Source: JAAZNV01 sp035358315 (GTDB lineage Bacteria; Patescibacteriota; WWE3; UBA101185; UBA10185). From it: DNA of 29,648 nucleotides. Position numbers and translations under genes: made by a program. Below are positions 22,623 to 29,648 of this stretch, piece after piece. Position 1 is the first letter of the stretch, and every line of letters starts with the position of its first letter. The DNA lies in NCBI GenBank assembly GCA_035358315.1, contig DAOPPB010000010.1, positions 1 to 29,648 on the forward strand, written 5' to 3'. The notes under the pieces are model-generated. The model saw only the letters and a list, made by a program, of their open reading frames with translations, was not told the origin of the DNA and ran no database searches.

Positions 22623-25514
22623 ATGCCCAAAAATTTAGACACTTTTTTTTCACCCAAATCCATAGCCGTAATAGGAGCTTCCAGGTCATCTGAAAAAGTC
22701 GGGGCTGTAATATTTAAAAATCTTATAGCTGCGGGATTTAAAGGTGATATTTATCCCGTAAATCCAAACGCAAAAAAAATATTGGGGAGAAAATGCTACG
22801 GTGATTTAACGGACATTCCAGGTTCTTTAGATCTGGTAATAATAGCAATACCCGCTGATTCGGTTTCGGATGTTTTGAAAAAAGCCGGGGAAAGGGGTGT
22901 AAAGAATGTTGTGGTAGTCTCATCTGGTTTTAAAGAAACAGGTTCAAGAGGTAAAGAGTTGGAAGAGAATCTCGTAAAAATGGCTGAGGAGTACGATATA
23001 AATTTGTTGGGACCGAATTGTTTAGGTTTTGTCAGCAACGAAAATAATGTTAATGCTACTTTTGGAAAAACGGTTTCCCTTAACGGGAATATCAATTTCA
23101 TCACTCAATCCGGAGCTATAGCAACAAGTGTTTTTGACTGGTGCAATTCCGTTGGTTTGGGATTTTCAGACTTTGTAACTTTAGGAAATAAAGCTGGTTT
23201 AAACGAGGTAGACCTATTGGAATATTTTTTTGAAAAAAATGGAAATAAGGTGTCTTCTTTGTTTGATGGTATTGAGAAAGATAAAATGAGCACTTTCACG
23301 CAAATACATCCGCTCGGAATTTATTTGGAATCCGTTCTCGATGGACAAAGGTTTATTGATATTTCCAAAAAAATTACCAAACACGACCCTATCTTTATTC
23401 TGAAGCCGGGCAAAACTTCCGCAGCGTCAAGAGCAATGCAATCTCACACTGGTGCCATCGCCGGCTCCGACGATGTGTTGAATTCAGCATTAAAAGAAGC
23501 GGGAATAATAAGATGTCAGACCTTGGAAGATTTTTTTGACCTTTCCAAGGCCTTTTCCTGGAGTAATATACCGGAAAGTCCAAAGGTAGTGGTAATATCA
23601 AATGCCGGAGGCCCCGCCGTTATAAGCGCCGACAGCGTAATAGAAAACGGATTGGAAATGGCGGAAATTGATGAGGCAACAAAAAGAAAATTGATCGAAT
23701 TTCTTCCTAAGGCGGCAAGCGTTGAAAATCCTATTGATATTTTAGGTGATGCTTTAGCGGATAGATTTGTAAAAACTGCGGAAATTGTCCTTCAGAGCGG
23801 AAGGTATGATTCTCTACTGATTTTATTAACTCCACAACTTATGACCGAAATTGAAAAAACAGCCGAGGGGATTGTGGAACTTTCAAAGAAATATCACAAA
23901 CCGATACTCTGTTCTTTTATAGGAGGGGGTTTGGTGGAACGGGGTGAAAAAATTCTTAATGCGGAAAAAATTCCTAGTTTTAAGTTTCCTGAGAGGGCAA
24001 TATATGCTTTATCTAAAATGTGGGAGTTTAGAAAGTGGCAGAATGCGGAATTTTTTCCGCCGATTGACATTTATGATGCCCTAAATTTTGACTTAGTTCC
24101 TGAAAGTGTTGATAAAATCATAGAAAATGCGCTAAATAAAGATCAGCCTGCTTTGGACAGCATAGAAGCAAACCAGGTTGTTTCACTCGTAGGGGTAAGT
24201 ACTCCTCCTACAATTCGTGCCAATACAGTTGAACAGACGCTGGAGTTTGCTAATATTTATGGTTATCCGGTGGTTTTGAAGCTTTCCTCTCCCCTGCTTT
24301 TGCATAAGAAAAACGTAGGCGGTGTTATCACAGGAATTAAAAACGAAGTTATGCTAAGAGATGCTTGGAATGAGATCTCTTTGCGAAAAGGTAATCTTGA
24401 ACCTTCGGTAAGGAGAGATACCTCGATACAGGTACAGAAAGAGATTTCCGGACAAACAGAGGTTTTAGTCGGCATAAAAAGAGACGAGTCTTTCGGCCCG
24501 TTTGTATTGTTTGGGGCAGGAGGTTCATTGGCGGAGCTAATATCGGACAGAAATATCGGATTTTTACCTCTTGATAAAAACAGGGCAAAACATCTTGTGG
24601 AGAATTCCAAAATATACAAAGTCTTGAAGGATAATGATGGTAAACCAAATTTTGACCTTGATGAACTTTGCGAAATAATGCTTAGGCTGGGGAAGATTAT
24701 GGAAGAGGAACCAAGGATTGAAGAAATGGAAATTAATCCGTTGATATTGAGTGGGGAAGATGTTTGGGCTGTTGATACAAAAATTATCCTGAAAGACAGA
24801 AAAGAAGAGCATAGTAAAATTACATTCAAATCCGCCCGAGCTTTATCTGCTAAAAAACTTACGGAAAAAATGTTTTATTTTGATTTTGAATCCGAAGATC
24901 CGATGAAAATAATTCCGGGGCAATACATAAGTGTAAAAGTTTCTGACACACGTGTTAATTGTTATTCGGTGGCTGGTTTTCAACCTCCGAACAAATTCAA
25001 TCTCCTTGTTGATATAAGTCCCGGAGGTCCCGGATCAAAGTTTTTTGAGAGTTTAAAAGCCGGTGATGTTATTAATTATTTAGGTCCGTTTGGGAATTTC
25101 GTGCTTAATCCGAATGAAAATGTTGATAACGTACTCTTCTTTGCTACGGGATGCGGTTTAGCTCCTTTAAAACTTATGATAGAAACAATCCTTGCAGACG
25201 AAAAGGAAAAGAGAAAAATAAAATTATATTTAGGAGTAAATAATTTTAGTGATGTTTTTTTCAAAGATTATTTTGATGAATTATCGGGAAAATATAGTAA
25301 CTTTTCCTATCAGATAGTGGTGAATAATCCGGATCCCAATTGGAATGGACCTACCGGATTTATAACCGAACTTGTGAAAAAGGATTTTCCGGATGCTTCA
25401 AAATGTGCCGCGTATTTGTGCGGAAATAAGTTTATGATAGAAGATGTTTCAAAGATTTTGACGGAAAGAGGATGTCCTAAAGAGAGAATATACACCGAAA
25501 AATATGGCAAATAA
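22623..25514 (+). CDS. ADP-forming acyl-CoA synthetase (alpha-beta) fused to a ferredoxin-NAD(P)+ reductase-like module
   Basis: 963 residues. The first about 725 form a complete ADP-forming acetate/acyl-CoA ligase: a CoA-binding Rossmann domain (1-130), a ligase domain with ITQSGAIATSVFDW (160-173), and the phospho-His loop SHTGAIAGSDD with His275. The ATP-grasp beta part (about 515-725) has HKKNVGGV (His561; HKTD is more usual) and EMEINPL. It makes ATP from acyl-CoA, ADP and phosphate. Residues about 735-963 resemble an FNR/PyrK-type FAD and NAD(P) module: PGQYISVKV, NCYSVAG (Asn779 where RxYS has Arg), GPFGNF, ATGCGLAPLK, AAYLCGNKFM, YTEKYGK. No Fe-S cysteine cluster follows. The frame is continuous and the gene overlaps korA by 11 nt. 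I do not know this fusion from other organisms. PatZ-type fusions carry a GNAT domain instead, which is absent here. Confidence 0.9.
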   Translation: MPKNLDTFFSPKSIAVIGASRSSEKVGAVIFKNLIAAGFKGDIYPVNPNAKKILGRKCYGDLTDIPGSLDLVIIAIPADSVSDVLKKAGERGVKNVVVVSSGFKETGSRGKELEENLVKMAEEYDINLLGPNCLGFVSNENNVNATFGKTVSLNGNINFITQSGAIATSVFDWCNSVGLGFSDFVTLGNKAGLNEVDLLEYFFEKNGNKVSSLFDGIEKDKMSTFTQIHPLGIYLESVLDGQRFIDISKKITKHDPIFILKPGKTSAASRAMQSHTGAIAGSDDVLNSALKEAGIIRCQTLEDFFDLSKAFSWSNIPESPKVVVISNAGGPAVISADSVIENGLEMAEIDEATKRKLIEFLPKAASVENPIDILGDALADRFVKTAEIVLQSGRYDSLLILLTPQLMTEIEKTAEGIVELSKKYHKPILCSFIGGGLVERGEKILNAEKIPSFKFPERAIYALSKMWEFRKWQNAEFFPPIDIYDALNFDLVPESVDKIIENALNKDQPALDSIEANQVVSLVGVSTPPTIRANTVEQTLEFANIYGYPVVLKLSSPLLLHKKNVGGVITGIKNEVMLRDAWNEISLRKGNLEPSVRRDTSIQVQKEISGQTEVLVGIKRDESFGPFVLFGAGGSLAELISDRNIGFLPLDKNRAKHLVENSKIYKVLKDNDGKPNFDLDELCEIMLRLGKIMEEEPRIEEMEINPLILSGEDVWAVDTKIILKDRKEEHSKITFKSARALSAKKLTEKMFYFDFESEDPMKIIPGQYISVKVSDTRVNCYSVAGFQPPNKFNLLVDISPGGPGSKFFESLKAGDVINYLGPFGNFVLNPNENVDNVLFFATGCGLAPLKLMIETILADEKEKRKIKLYLGVNNFSDVFFKDYFDELSGKYSNFSYQIVVNNPDPNWNGPTGFITELVKKDFPDASKCAAYLCGNKFMIEDVSKILTERGCPKERIYTEKYGK

Positions 25515-27243
25515 TTCTGAAGTAATATCAATAAAAATAGGAGGGCCGGCGGGAACGGGTGTAAAGTCGGTCGGATTGATGCTTGACAAAGTTGCCGCGA
25601 GGTCGGGGTTTCAGATTTGCGATAATAACGAATTTCCTTCGCTTATAAGAGGCGGCCATAACGTTGTGCAGGTAAATTTTTCTTTAGATGAAGTAACTGC
25701 TCCGAGATTAAACTCCGACTTTTTAATAGCTTTTGATCAGCTGACCATTGATTTACATCATGCTGAGTTGAAAAAAGGCGGGGGAATAATTTTTGATTCA
25801 GATTTTGCTGATGTCTCTAAAGTAAAGAAGGACATTTCCCTTTATGGGATACCGTTGAAAAAACTCGCCAACGAAGCGGGAGAAAAAGAAATTTTTGTAA
25901 ATATAGTAGCCTTATCTTCTGCCTTGGGAATCTTAGGCGGAAATTTGGAAACGTTTAAAAAATTAATTGAGGAGGAATACGGGGATAAAGGGGAAAAAAT
26001 AGTTCAGGCCGATAAGAAAGCTGCAGATTTGGGATATGAATACGCTGTAAAAAATTACAAAAATAGTCTGCATAATTATCTGGGATCCGTGGATTCTTTC
26101 AGCTCCCCCGTTTCTTATATGATTTTAAATGGAAATGAAGCGGCTGCTCTGGGGGCCATTTCCGCGGGTATGGGGTTTGCGGCAATATATCCCATGTCTC
26201 CAATAAACAATATTCTCCATGTTTTAGCCGCCAACCAGGAAAAATTAGGTTATGTACTAAAACAGCCGGAAGATGAAATATCCGCAATTAATATGGCTAT
26301 AGGAGCTTCATATGCCGGAGTTCGTTCTGTGACCGCAACATCGGGCGGAGGATTTTGTCTTATGACTGAAGCTTATGGGCTTGCAGGGATGACTGAGACT
26401 CCGGTTGTTATTTTTGACGGGATGAGAGGAGGTCCTGCTACAGGGCTTCCTACCTGGAGCGGACAGGGGGATCTTCAGATGGTTCTACATGCTCATCAGG
26501 ATGAATTTCCGAGGATAGTTTTAGCGCCCGGAGATGTGGAAGAAACTTATAGGCTTACCGTGGAAGCCTTCAATTTAGCCGACAAATACCAGACACCGGT
26601 TGTAGTTCTTTTAGACAAAAATATCTGCGAAAATGAGAGAACACTTTCGTTCCCCGATATTACGAAGACGGTGATTGACCGCGGTAAGTTTGTGAAGGAA
26701 AAAATTGCCGATTATCTGAGGTATAGGTACGAAAATGACGGTATATCTCCGAGAAGTATTCCCGGAGTGGGCAACTTTTTTATAACAAATTCTGATGAGC
26801 ATAACGAGGCGGGATATTCTACAGAAGAGATAGAAGACAGAAATAAAATGATGCAAAAAAGGATGAAAAAATTAGAAGCATGCGCGGAAAATGATATGTC
26901 TGCCCCCGAGATTTTCGGACCTTTGGGTTCTGATATAACAATCGTTTCTTGGGGAAGCAACAAAGGAAGCATCTTGGAAGCTTTGAAGAATTTTTCAAAT
27001 GTTAACTATGTGCATCTGACCTGGATGAATCCTTTTCCTGATAAATTTTTAGCTGGTGTACTATCCGGAGCAAAACATGTTGTTGATATTGAATGCAACT
27101 ATACCGGGCAGTTGGCAAATCTTATCAGGGAGAAAACAGGGATAAAAATTGAAGATAGATATTTGAGATTTGACGGAAGAATTATCTATCCCGAAGAGAT
27201 AATAGAAAAATTGAATTCCGTAAAAGGAGTGAAAAAGAGATGA
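25504..27243 (+). CDS. korA: 2-oxoacid:ferredoxin oxidoreductase, fused gamma-alpha subunit
   Basis: 579 residues. The gamma domain (1-185) begins with IGGPAGTGVKSVG and FPSLIRGGHNV. The alpha domain follows (about 205-579): NGNEAAALGAISAGMGF, YPMSPINN (229-236; YPITP is usual), TATSGGGFCLMTE, GPATGLPTWSGQGDL, and near the C-terminus VVDIECNYTGQLANLIRE. This two-subunit KorAB/archaeal-type layout oxidises 2-oxoglutarate, pyruvate or branched 2-oxoacids to acyl-CoA and CO2, and reduces ferredoxin. The ATG at 25504 lies inside the end of the upstream gene, and its TGA shares four bases with the korB start (ATGA), so translation is coupled. Substrate is not fixed by the sequence; the gene symbol is by layout. 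Confidence 0.88.
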   Translation: MANNSEVISIKIGGPAGTGVKSVGLMLDKVAARSGFQICDNNEFPSLIRGGHNVVQVNFSLDEVTAPRLNSDFLIAFDQLTIDLHHAELKKGGGIIFDSDFADVSKVKKDISLYGIPLKKLANEAGEKEIFVNIVALSSALGILGGNLETFKKLIEEEYGDKGEKIVQADKKAADLGYEYAVKNYKNSLHNYLGSVDSFSSPVSYMILNGNEAAALGAISAGMGFAAIYPMSPINNILHVLAANQEKLGYVLKQPEDEISAINMAIGASYAGVRSVTATSGGGFCLMTEAYGLAGMTETPVVIFDGMRGGPATGLPTWSGQGDLQMVLHAHQDEFPRIVLAPGDVEETYRLTVEAFNLADKYQTPVVVLLDKNICENERTLSFPDITKTVIDRGKFVKEKIADYLRYRYENDGISPRSIPGVGNFFITNSDEHNEAGYSTEEIEDRNKMMQKRMKKLEACAENDMSAPEIFGPLGSDITIVSWGSNKGSILEALKNFSNVNYVHLTWMNPFPDKFLAGVLSGAKHVVDIECNYTGQLANLIREKTGIKIEDRYLRFDGRIIYPEEIIEKLNSVKGVKKR

Positions 27244-28094
27244 CTTTAGAGGAATTGAAAACCCCATATGATCCCAACTGGTGTCCGGGATGCGGAAACT
27301 TTAATATCTGGACTGCATTCAAAAACGCTGCTGTGAAAGAAGGTTGGGATAACACTAATACAGCTTTAGTTGCGGGAATCGGCTGTCACGGTCACATAAT
27401 TAACTTCATAAAAATAACATCTTTTGAAGGATTGCATGGACGGGCAATTCCCGTTGCTTCAGGGATAAAATTTGCGAACGGTAATCTGAATGTTTTTGTA
27501 AATGTCGGAGATGGGGACTGTTTCGGAGAGGGGGGAAATCATTTTATACACGCGGCAAGAAGAAACCATAATATTACAGTGCTTCTGCATGATAACTCTT
27601 TATATTCGTTAACAGCCGGTCAGACTTCTCCGACTACCGGAAGGGGGGTGAAAACAAAATCTACCCCGTCCGGAAATCCCGATGATCCTGTATATCCTTT
27701 GGTCTTAGCAATAACTGCGGGAGCGACTTTTGTCGCCCGGGCTTATTCAGGCGACATCGAAAAACTGTCCGAGCTTATCATTGAGGCCAACAGACACAAG
27801 GGTTTTTCATTTATAGATATACTCCAACCATGTGTAACCTTGAACAAAGTTTGCACCCATGCTTTTTTCAGGGACAATATTTATTATCTTGGAGAAGATT
27901 ATGATTGCACCGATAAACAAAAGGCGTTGATTAAAGCCTGTGAGTTTAGCGAGAAACACATTCCATTAGGTATTTTCTATAAAATTGAAAAATCCACCGC
28001 CGAATCTCAATTTCCACAAATAGCAGAAAAATCTCTTATAGACTGGCAGTTTAACTTAAATGCGCTCGATGAATTATTCAAAAAATATGTTTGA
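27240..28094 (+). CDS. korB: 2-oxoacid:ferredoxin oxidoreductase, beta (thiamine diphosphate-binding) subunit
   Basis: 284 residues, normal for this subunit. Cys15 and Cys18 (WCPGCGN), Cys49 (GIGCHGH) and Cys198 (QPCVTLNK) are the expected ligands of one [4Fe-4S] cluster. The thiamine diphosphate/Mg site is VNVGDGDCFGEGGNHF (88-102) and LLHDNSLYSLTAGQTSPTT, close to the family pattern GDGDxxxIGGNH...NNxxYGMTGGQxSPTT but with D118-N119 and S-L in place of G-M. There is no delta (2x[4Fe-4S]) subunit nearby, as expected for the two-subunit class. It pairs with korA. AGGAG lies 10 nt before the start. The C-terminal tail (about 215-284) is typical. Confidence 0.92.
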   Translation: MTLEELKTPYDPNWCPGCGNFNIWTAFKNAAVKEGWDNTNTALVAGIGCHGHIINFIKITSFEGLHGRAIPVASGIKFANGNLNVFVNVGDGDCFGEGGNHFIHAARRNHNITVLLHDNSLYSLTAGQTSPTTGRGVKTKSTPSGNPDDPVYPLVLAITAGATFVARAYSGDIEKLSELIIEANRHKGFSFIDILQPCVTLNKVCTHAFFRDNIYYLGEDYDCTDKQKALIKACEFSEKHIPLGIFYKIEKSTAESQFPQIAEKSLIDWQFNLNALDELFKKYV

Positions 28095-28118
28095 TTTTAT
28101 TTTAATAAGATTTAAACT
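28091..28118 (+). promoter_or_regulatory. Sigma-70 promoter, leaderless type
   Basis: TTGATT (28091-28096, overlapping the korB stop), a 16-nt spacer and TAAACT (28113-28118), ending 6 nt before the ATG at 28125. The same -10 hexamer and distance occur at the energy operon promoter (22611). Confidence 0.55.
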
Positions 28119-28124
28119 TTAGTT

Positions 28125-29081
28125 ATGAAAAAAACATTCTCAATTTCAAAAGCTATTTCTTTTGGGTGGGATACTTTTAAAAATAATTGGAAGTTTTGGG
28201 TAGTGGTTTTCTTTATATATATTGCCGGGAGTACGATGGGAGGGGGTTTGAACTTGGGTAAGAATTTTTCTTCGGGAATAAATAAATCGGTCGATACTGA
28301 TAATATAGATTACAGATCAACACGCAGAATTGTTTCTTCCGGTGGCTATTTTTATGGATATGGGGGCAGAAAAGCAATTGCTTCGAAGAGCCCTGTTTTA
28401 AAAAATTTTCTTCCCAAAGGAGTTTCAAAAAATGTTCTCGGTGCAGCATCTTATGCAGAGAACTATCCTGTGAGTACGGCTTGGATGAATGCTTCTAAAT
28501 TCGGTCAGTCCTCTTTGGTTGTTGTTGTTTTGGCTTTAGTGTCTCTAGTAATAGTTGCTGTTTTTACTACTATGCTTTCGTTAGTATCTATCATATTCAA
28601 TATGGGTTATGTAAGTCTTACTCTGGATGCTGTGAGAGGCAAACAGGTCTACTACAAAACTCTTTTAAGCCAGGTGAGTTTTAAAAAGGCTGTTAAATTG
28701 ATTTTATCTCAGATGCTTGTTAGTCTGATTGTTGGCTTCGGCTTAATTTTGCTTGTAATACCGGGAATATGTTTCGCGTTAAAATATTCCATGGTTCCGT
28801 ATTTAATAATAGATAAGGATTTAAGTATAGGTGATGCTCTAAAAGAGAGTTCAGAAGTTACAAAAGGAGCCAGGTCAAAAATCTTTTTAATGTACATCGC
28901 TTCGGGCTTGCTGTTCCTGCTGGGAATCATTGTTTTAGGAATAGGAGCAATCCCCGCCTTTATCGTCGTATCTCTTGCTCAGGCTTATGTTTACAATGTT
29001 CTTCTTGGTCAAAGCACACCGGAAAGTAAGCCGGAAGTTTCTCCCGTAATTCCTCCATCTCCGGAGAATTTGCTGGCTTAG
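28125..29081 (+). CDS. Multi-pass membrane protein, DUF975/YciC-like
   Basis: 318 residues. A basic N-terminus (ISKAISFGWDTFKNNWKFW) leads into a first helix (about 25-43), then a Gly/Ser-rich loop to about residue 120. Long hydrophobic segments follow at about 125-160, 188-225 (GFGLILLVIPGICFALKYSM) and 250-295. DALKESSEVTKGAR between the last two helical hairpins is the pattern typical of DUF975, YciC and glycerophosphodiesterase-membrane-domain-like proteins, whose function is poorly defined. The last about 20 residues are Pro-rich and polar. It has its own leaderless-type promoter behind korB and a strong terminator after it. Confidence 0.7.
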   Translation: MKKTFSISKAISFGWDTFKNNWKFWVVVFFIYIAGSTMGGGLNLGKNFSSGINKSVDTDNIDYRSTRRIVSSGGYFYGYGGRKAIASKSPVLKNFLPKGVSKNVLGAASYAENYPVSTAWMNASKFGQSSLVVVVLALVSLVIVAVFTTMLSLVSIIFNMGYVSLTLDAVRGKQVYYKTLLSQVSFKKAVKLILSQMLVSLIVGFGLILLVIPGICFALKYSMVPYLIIDKDLSIGDALKESSEVTKGARSKIFLMYIASGLLFLLGIIVLGIGAIPAFIVVSLAQAYVYNVLLGQSTPESKPEVSPVIPPSPENLLA

Positions 29082-29113
29082 TATTTAAAAAAATCACTGA
29101 AAAATAAAAAAAT

Positions 29114-29150
29114 AAAACCCCGGATTGTTTTATATCTGGGGTTTTTATTT
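29114..29150 (+). terminator. Bidirectional intrinsic terminator
   Basis: AAAACCCC (29114-29121) pairs with GGGGTTTT (29138-29145), extended inward by GGAT/ATCT with a G-T pair. A T-tract (to 29150) follows on the plus strand and an A-rich run precedes it, so it can serve both the membrane protein at 28125 and the convergent gene at 29181. Confidence 0.85.
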
Positions 29151-29180
29151 ATCTGCATCTTTGAGCAGTCTTCCGATTTT

Positions 29181-29648
29181 TTAACTGTTTGCTTGTTCTT
29201 CTCCTCTCATTGTTTTTTCATATTTTTCAATTAAGAGCCTATCTTCCTCGTCCGGACTAAGCTTTCTTTTTCTCGGTATGCCTTCCAGAATTTTCGGGAG
29301 AGTTAGTTGCTCATCCTCTTCGTATTCTGTAATGCCGGCTTTATGTGATGTCCCGAAAGGCAGATGAGCGTCTTCCGGGTACATGGGCGCGCTTAATCGT
29401 AATACCAATCTTGGATAGCAGGATGCGAAATGCCGGCAGAATTTACATTGATGTGTGTCCGGTGTTTTTGGCCACTCTTCTGGGTCGGAATTGGGTTTAA
29501 CCTTGGCTCCTATTGATTTCATGAAACCTGAAATCATATTGAGCATCTCTTCCTCATCCTGTTTTCCTCTGGTTGTTGTCACAATCGTTCCTCTTTCTCC
29601 GCCGAGAAACCAGAAGGTAAAAGCATCAGGCGCCTTTCCGAATATCTT
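29181..29648 (-). CDS. C-terminal part of a probable PD-(D/E)XK nuclease-superfamily protein (partial, runs off the window)
   Basis: The reading frame stays open to the window edge. The 22 codons before the first candidate start (GTG 29582) translate to sequence ending FTFWFLGGERGTIV, so the true start is outside. Visible is the end of the protein: a strand-turn FTFWFLGGERGTIVTTTR, a helix (EEMLNMISGFMKSIGAKV) and then HQCKFCRHFASC. A strand, a helix of about 20-25 residues and a C-x2-C-x5-C cysteine motif is the layout seen at the C-terminus of Cas4/AddB/RecB-like PD-(D/E)XK nucleases, some with a [4Fe-4S] cluster. The catalytic D/E/K residues would lie upstream. The last about 85 residues are charged and possibly disordered. 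Function is inference from the cysteine layout. Confidence 0.55.
   Translation of the reverse strand, partial: KIFGKAPDAFTFWFLGGERGTIVTTTRGKQDEEEMLNMISGFMKSIGAKVKPNSDPEEWPKTPDTHQCKFCRHFASCYPRLVLRLSAPMYPEDAHLPFGTSHKAGITEYEEDEQLTLPKILEGIPRKRKLSPDEEDRLLIEKYEKTMRGEEQANS

Noticed and set aside
24263..24829. Minus-strand 188-codon frame within the fused synthetase gene
   Set aside because: Shadow of the ATP-grasp coding region; composition is that of an antisense frame.
22623..25514. Reading the fused gene as a PatZ-type protein acetyltransferase
   Set aside because: The C-terminal part has flavin and nucleotide motifs, not GNAT motifs, and the synthetase catalytic His is present.

Overview
The window looks like chromosomal DNA from a small-genome, single-membrane bacterium of the Candidate Phyla Radiation (Patescibacteria). 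The reasons are its AT-rich sequence, many GT-C or unknown membrane proteins, DUF2341/LamG/fibronectin surface proteins, a compact dnaG-rpoD pair, apparently leaderless promoters, and fermentative enzymes (ADP-forming acyl-CoA synthetase and 2-oxoacid:ferredoxin oxidoreductase) with no respiratory genes. A lipobox protein and an LPxTG-like surface protein fit a Gram-positive-type envelope. I cannot fix the phylum; Dojkabacteria, Katanobacteria or Microgenomates are possible, and this placement is inference. TGA is used as a stop codon (korA, for example), so the ordinary bacterial code applies.

Layout. 1-2.4 kb: a minus-strand LtaS/MdoB-type phosphoglycerol transferase, tRNA-Ser(CGA) and a gene remnant beside the tRNA. 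2.6-9.9 kb: a plus-strand operon with a 1463-residue surface protein, a LolD/MacB-type ATPase and a MacB/FtsX permease that carries an apparent SH3b insertion. 9.9-14.6 kb: envelope and glycan genes (two divergent GT-C-type membrane glycosyltransferases, a small membrane protein, a membrane-anchored FAM173-like methyltransferase, and GDP-mannose pyrophosphorylase). 14.65-16.9 kb: tRNA-Ser(GGA), then two minus-strand genes, a lipoprotein with sortase-like His/Cys/Arg landmarks and a Pro/Thr-stalk surface protein ending in an LPGGN-TM-KTKK tail. 17.0-22.5 kb: dnaG, rpoD and a conserved-looking membrane protein of unknown function. 22.6-28.1 kb: an overlapping three-gene energy operon. 28.1-29.65 kb: a multi-pass membrane protein, a bidirectional terminator, and the 3' end of a probable PD-(D/E)XK nuclease that runs off the window.

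The most interesting system is the energy operon. Its first gene fuses a complete ADP-forming acyl-CoA synthetase (alpha and beta parts, catalytic His present) to a ferredoxin-NAD(P)+ reductase-like FAD/NAD module, and it overlaps the genes for a two-subunit 2-oxoacid:ferredoxin oxidoreductase. Together they could oxidise a 2-oxoacid to acyl-CoA, make ATP from the thioester and pass the electrons from ferredoxin to NAD(P)+. The second candidate is the possible sortase-like/substrate pair next to tRNA-Ser. A third pattern is regulatory: many genes have a -10 box ending 5-7 nt before the ATG with no Shine-Dalgarno sequence, while the two genes by tRNA-Ser(GGA) have strong Shine-Dalgarno sequences and a long leader.
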